NCBI GenBank assembly: GCA_001725215.1
Contig: MEFT01000024.1
Span: 1-16,530, forward strand
DNA: 16,530 nt
From: Clostridium sp. SCN 57-10
GTDB lineage: Bacteria; Bacillota; Clostridia; Oscillospirales; Butyricicoccaceae
Reading direction: 5' to 3'
The translations under genes and the position numbers were made by a program. Below are positions 13,738 to 16,530 of this stretch, in pieces. The notes below the pieces were generated by a model. The model was given only the letters and a program-made list of their open reading frames with translations, made no database searches and was not told the DNA's origin. Every line of letters begins with the position of its first letter. The stretch's first letter is position 1.

Positions 13738-13796
13738 GAAAGCATAAGAGATAGGGTGTATGCTCTGTCTAAACATGGTTGAAAGAGGGGATTTTT

Positions 13797-14111
13797 ATGA
13801 TCGCAGAGCAGTTTTTTATGAGCGCAGCCACGCAAAAGGTCATCGAGCCGGTCATCAAGGACGAGAACTTGCACTATATGCACATGGTGCTGCCGCAAGG
13901 GGAAGGCCTGCCGGTGCACCGCACCAACGCAACGGTATATATGACGGTGGTTTCCGGCATCCTCACACTTCAGCTTGCGGATGAAACGCCGATTCGTGTG
14001 GAGACCAAAACCGTGCTTAAAATACCGTTTGATGTGAAAATGGACGCCAGAAATGAGGGCAGCGAAATACTTGAGCTGTTCGTCGTCAAAGCGCCCGCCC
14101 CCAAAGCGTAA
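13797..14111 (+). CDS. small cupin-domain protein
   Basis: This 104-residue single-domain cupin carries a stretch resembling cupin motif 1 (PQGEGLPVHRTNATVYMTVV, then SGILTLQL) and a C-terminal barrel half ending in LELFVVKAP. Only one clear histidine (PVHRT) is present where metal-binding cupins usually have two His and a Glu, so metal binding may be lost or altered. The ATG at 13797 lies six bases after AGAGGGG; an in-frame TTG at 13779 precedes that site and is less likely. It is first in an operon with the ferredoxin, behind a Crp/Fnr-type operator. The exact role is unknown; a small-molecule sensor or detoxifying role in the Hcp regulon is inference. Confidence 0.85.
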   Translation: MIAEQFFMSAATQKVIEPVIKDENLHYMHMVLPQGEGLPVHRTNATVYMTVVSGILTLQLADETPIRVETKTVLKIPFDVKMDARNEGSEILELFVVKAPAPKA

Positions 14112-14143
14112 TTCATCCATATCATAATGAGAGGAGAAGCAAT

Positions 14144-14329
14144 ATGAAATTTTTAGTCAACGACGCCTGCATCGGCTGCGGACTGTGCGCATCGATGTGC
14201 CCGGAGGTATTTGAAATGGCTGACAGCGGCTTCGCGAAGGCGAAGGACGGAGAGGTCGACGGCGCGCTTGAGGGCAAAGCCCACGAAGCGCTGGAGAGCT
14301 GCCCTGTCAGTGCGATCGAAGCGGAATAA
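14144..14329 (+). CDS. small single-cluster [4Fe-4S] ferredoxin
   Basis: This 61-residue ferredoxin has cysteines C9, C12, C15, C19 (ACIGCGLCASMCPEVF) and C53 (ESCPVSAIEAE). As in Thermotoga-type 60-residue ferredoxins, C9, C12, C15 and C53 should bind one [4Fe-4S] cluster, while the second cluster site of clostridial 2[4Fe-4S] ferredoxins is absent. It is a soluble cytoplasmic electron carrier. GAGGAGAAG precedes the ATG, 32 bases after the cupin stop with no terminator, so both come from the promoter at 13729. Placement in a probable Hcp regulon makes it a candidate electron donor for Hcp; this is inference. Confidence 0.95.
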   Translation: MKFLVNDACIGCGLCASMCPEVFEMADSGFAKAKDGEVDGALEGKAHEALESCPVSAIEAE

Positions 14330-14344
14330 GCAATGCGGTTTTTA

Positions 14345-14379
14345 AAGGGATAGTCGCCGTGCTTCGGCAGCTATCCCTT
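14345..14379 (+). repeat. hairpin downstream of the ferredoxin gene
   Basis: AAGGGATAG (14345-14353) pairs with CTATCCCTT (14371-14379), and GCCG/CGGC closes an inner loop. No T tract follows, so it is more likely a 3' stabilising hairpin than a terminator. Confidence 0.55.
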
Positions 14380-14393
14380 CACCTCTGCCCGCA

Positions 14394-14430
14394 AAAACAG
14401 GCGCCCGGGATTTCTCGGGCGCCTATTTTT
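14394..14430 (+). terminator. bidirectional terminator between ferredoxin and EAL genes
   Basis: AGGCGCCCG (14399-14407) pairs with CGGGCGCCT (14416-14424) and is followed by ATTTTT. On the left AAAAAC gives a T run on the minus strand, so the same hairpin can stop the converging EAL gene, which ends at 14454. Confidence 0.88.
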
Positions 14431-14453
14431 CGTTTATATGTCGCACATTGCCG

Positions 14454-16530
14454 TTAGACGGCGGCCATTTCGGCATGAGTGCGAAGAAGCGCGAGCGCGG
14501 CGTCTTCGTCAACCGGATTGCTGAACAGATAGCCCTGCATCATATCGCAGTGGTGTTCGAGCAGATACTGCCGCTGGGATTCTGTTTCCACACCCTCAGC
14601 GATGACATAATGCCCCAGCTTGTGCGCCATGGAAATGATGTCGCCGGTAAGAGCACGTTCTGGAGAAACGTGCAGCAGAGTGTCGATAAAATATTTATCA
14701 ATCTTCAGGCAATTTACATTAAGCTCACGCTCACGTGCGAGGGAGGAATAGCCCGTGCCAAAATCGTCAATCGCAACTTTAATGCCCATGCGCTTCACTT
14801 GCTCGAGCTTTTCGTTGATGGTTTGATAATTGTCGGAAAAGACGGACTCCGTAATCTCCATATGCAAGCTGCGTGGATCAGCGCCCGTCTCGGCGATCAG
14901 CTCCGCAAGATCGGACAAAAAGGAGTCGGCTAAAAGCTGGATGGCCGAAGCGTTAAACGAAACGCTGACCGAGCCATGTCCTTCGCGCGCAAGCCGCGCC
15001 GCAAAGCGGAAGGCAAGACGCATGATTTTTTTGCCGAGCGGCAGCATCATTTGAGAGGCCTCGGCAATGGGGATAAACTCGAGGGGAGATACACCGCCTA
15101 GCTCGGGCGTATGAAGCCGCGCCAGCCCCTCAAAGCCTGCTATTTCGTTTGATTTCAAGTCGACAATCGGCTGATAGGCCAGATGCAGATGGGCATCGTC
15201 GGCATGAAGCACAATCTCAGACAGAGTATGTCGTATGCTGGCTTCACGCAGCTGCCTGGCCTCGATTTCTTTGTTGTAGAAGAAGTAGCCAAACCGTGTG
15301 CGGTCGTCCGAGTATTCCGCTGCGGTAGAAACGCATTTGAGCACGGACTCCGCGTCACGCGCGGTGCTTGAATCGATTTCAAGAATACCTAGATTCATGC
15401 AGATGGTTTTCTGCTCGATCGTAGCATCCAGGCAGGCGATGATTTGCTCGCAAAAGTCAATCAGGCTTTGCAGCGATCCGTATTGAGGAAGGTAAAACAC
15501 GAAACGATCGATCGAAGCATGGAACAGCATGTGGTGTTCATCGTTGTAGAGAAGCAGGCAACCGGCAATCTGCTGCACAAGTTGGTTGCCGAAGCGGTAG
15601 CCGAACACACGGTTGATGACGCTGAAGCGACGGATGTTGAGCACGATTACGGCACTGTGTAAATTTTCGTTTTGATAATAGGCATGCTCAAAAGAGCGTA
15701 AGTTGAGCAGCCCGGTCAGCGGATCGTGCTTGCTCAGATAGGTCAGCTCCATTTCATTTCGCTTTCGGTCGCTGATGTCCATGATGAGGCCTTCCAGGCA
15801 AATGACATCTCCATACTCGTCGAGGATAAACTGGCCCTGTTCCCAAACCCATTTGGTTTCGCCGGAGGCGCAGATGATTTCATACTCCGCTTCAAACATC
15901 GCACCCATTTCGCGGGCAAGCGCCCACTTGTCCCAGAGGATGCTGCGGTAGCCGCTGGCAATAAGATCGTTAAACGATATATCCCTGTTATAAAGGAGGT
16001 TGTCTGGTTCATAGCCGGTCAACTCGCGGCAGCCTAGTGAGACGAACTCCATCGTCCAGTCGCGATCATACTTGCAGCGGTAGGCCATGCCGGGCAGATT
16101 TTCAAGCAGCACGCGCTTGCTGCGCTCGCTCTCCTGCAGTGCTCTCAGTGATGCGGATTGATCGGTGATGTCGATGCCGGAAGAGAGAATGCCCGTAACG
16201 CGACCCAGCTCGTCTTTCATAACCGTGTTACGCCATGAAATGAACCGCTCGCCGTTCTTTGCCGTCAGAATCGTATTTTCATTGAGCTTCAGCTGTTCGG
16301 ATGCGCCCGAAAAAACATCTGCAACGATGCGGCGCAGGGTTTCCCTGTAATCTGCCGGAATAAAGCGCTCACACCAGTTTTGGCCTATGATTTCACTTTG
16401 CGACATCCCAAGGATGTTGCATCCCTCCTGATTGATGAGCAAAACGTTCATGTCGCGGTCGACAAGAAGGAAGATGACGGGTGCCAGCTCGATATAGGTC
16501 TGTGTCTTGAGCTGCTCCGCTTTAAGGGCG
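14454..16530 (-). CDS. PAS-PAS-GGDEF-EAL cyclic-di-GMP phosphodiesterase (partial, N-terminus beyond right edge)
   Basis: The frame is open to the right edge; 691 residues are visible, and the first ATG (16451) falls inside a PAS domain (IELAPVIFLLVDRDMNVLL), so it is not the true start. The order is PAS (ending near DITDQ), a second PAS (GMAYRCKYDRDW to DISDRKRNE), GGDEF-like (SKHDPLTGLLNLRSFE) and EAL. The GGDEF motif reads SIDRF, so cyclase activity should be lost. The EAL motif reads EGLAR, with Glu kept; the remaining catalytic residues look intact: SVSFNAS, MEITES, IDDFGTGYSSL, LKIDK, IAEGVE and MQGYLF. It should therefore hydrolyse c-di-GMP under PAS control, at least by sequence. It converges on the ferredoxin operon and shares its terminator. 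Any link to the pilus genes 4 kb away is speculative. Confidence 0.92.
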   Translation of the reverse strand, partial: ALKAEQLKTQTYIELAPVIFLLVDRDMNVLLINQEGCNILGMSQSEIIGQNWCERFIPADYRETLRRIVADVFSGASEQLKLNENTILTAKNGERFISWRNTVMKDELGRVTGILSSGIDITDQSASLRALQESERSKRVLLENLPGMAYRCKYDRDWTMEFVSLGCRELTGYEPDNLLYNRDISFNDLIASGYRSILWDKWALAREMGAMFEAEYEIICASGETKWVWEQGQFILDEYGDVICLEGLIMDISDRKRNEMELTYLSKHDPLTGLLNLRSFEHAYYQNENLHSAVIVLNIRRFSVINRVFGYRFGNQLVQQIAGCLLLYNDEHHMLFHASIDRFVFYLPQYGSLQSLIDFCEQIIACLDATIEQKTICMNLGILEIDSSTARDAESVLKCVSTAAEYSDDRTRFGYFFYNKEIEARQLREASIRHTLSEIVLHADDAHLHLAYQPIVDLKSNEIAGFEGLARLHTPELGGVSPLEFIPIAEASQMMLPLGKKIMRLAFRFAARLAREGHGSVSVSFNASAIQLLADSFLSDLAELIAETGADPRSLHMEITESVFSDNYQTINEKLEQVKRMGIKVAIDDFGTGYSSLARERELNVNCLKIDKYFIDTLLHVSPERALTGDIISMAHKLGHYVIAEGVETESQRQYLLEHHCDMMQGYLFSNPVDEDAALALLRTHAEMAAV

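Noticed and set aside
11887..13776. Long minus-strand open frame of 629 codons opposite hcp
   Set aside because: It is the antisense shadow of hcp in high-GC codon usage; its composition is rich in His/Arg/Gln and it shows no domain, while the hcp frame has every cluster ligand.
1..16530. CRISPR arrays, insertion sequences, tRNA or rRNA genes
   Set aside because: No regularly spaced repeats, transposase-like frames with terminal repeats, or conserved RNA gene sequences were seen on either strand.

Overview
The window is GC-rich chromosomal DNA from an anaerobic Gram-positive bacterium, most likely a member of the class Clostridia (Oscillospirales or Christensenellales would fit; the sequence alone does not settle it). 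The basis is gene content: a GldA/F/G-like ABC operon, a class I hybrid cluster protein with a Crp/Fnr-family gene beside it, a small single-cluster ferredoxin, a DUF4860-like pilin-operon protein, and strong AGGAGG-type ribosome binding sites. There is no sign of insertion sequences, phage, CRISPR or RNA genes.

Layout. 1-2327 (minus): an ABC transporter operon (ATPase, permease, then a GldG-like auxiliary protein running off the left edge). 2470-4180 (plus): a stand-alone SulP-STAS anion transporter with its own promoter and terminator. 4195-4371 (minus): a 58-residue orphan protein, too short for ordinary gene callers. 4512-6870 (plus): a BTAD/SARP-type regulator with a GGDEF-like tail, then an exported transglutaminase-like protein, closed by a terminator. 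6887-10525 (plus): a compact type IV pilus-like operon (PilC/GspF, four small single-pass pilin-like proteins, PilT). 10530-11147 (plus): a separately promoted 159-residue orphan protein. 11160-11831 (minus): a Crp/Fnr-family regulator. 11983-13600 (plus): hybrid cluster protein. 13693-14430 (plus): a cupin-ferredoxin operon. 14454 to the right edge (minus): a PAS-PAS-GGDEF-EAL protein cut by the window end.

Two regulatory circuits can be read from the DNA. First, the promoters of the 58-residue and 159-residue orphan genes both carry a direct repeat of GTGACC(G/A) at an 11-bp period. This is the operator geometry of SARP-family activators, and a SARP/BTAD-type regulator gene lies divergent to one of them. 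The two orphan proteins also share a domain, which appears duplicated inside the 159-residue protein. The orphan genes flank the regulator and the pilus operon, so I read the block 4195-11092 as one functional unit: regulator, surface/pilus machinery and a small unnamed protein family. Second, the inverted repeat GTTGT-N4-ACAAC lies just downstream of the predicted start of the Crp/Fnr gene (and upstream of hcp) and centred about 41.5 bp before the predicted start of the cupin-ferredoxin operon. This suggests an autoregulated HcpR-like nitrosative/redox stress regulon in which the ferredoxin may supply electrons to Hcp.

No gene-free stretch exceeds 300 bases. The longest, 4372-4623 and 13555-13796, hold the promoters, operators, hairpins and terminator listed below.
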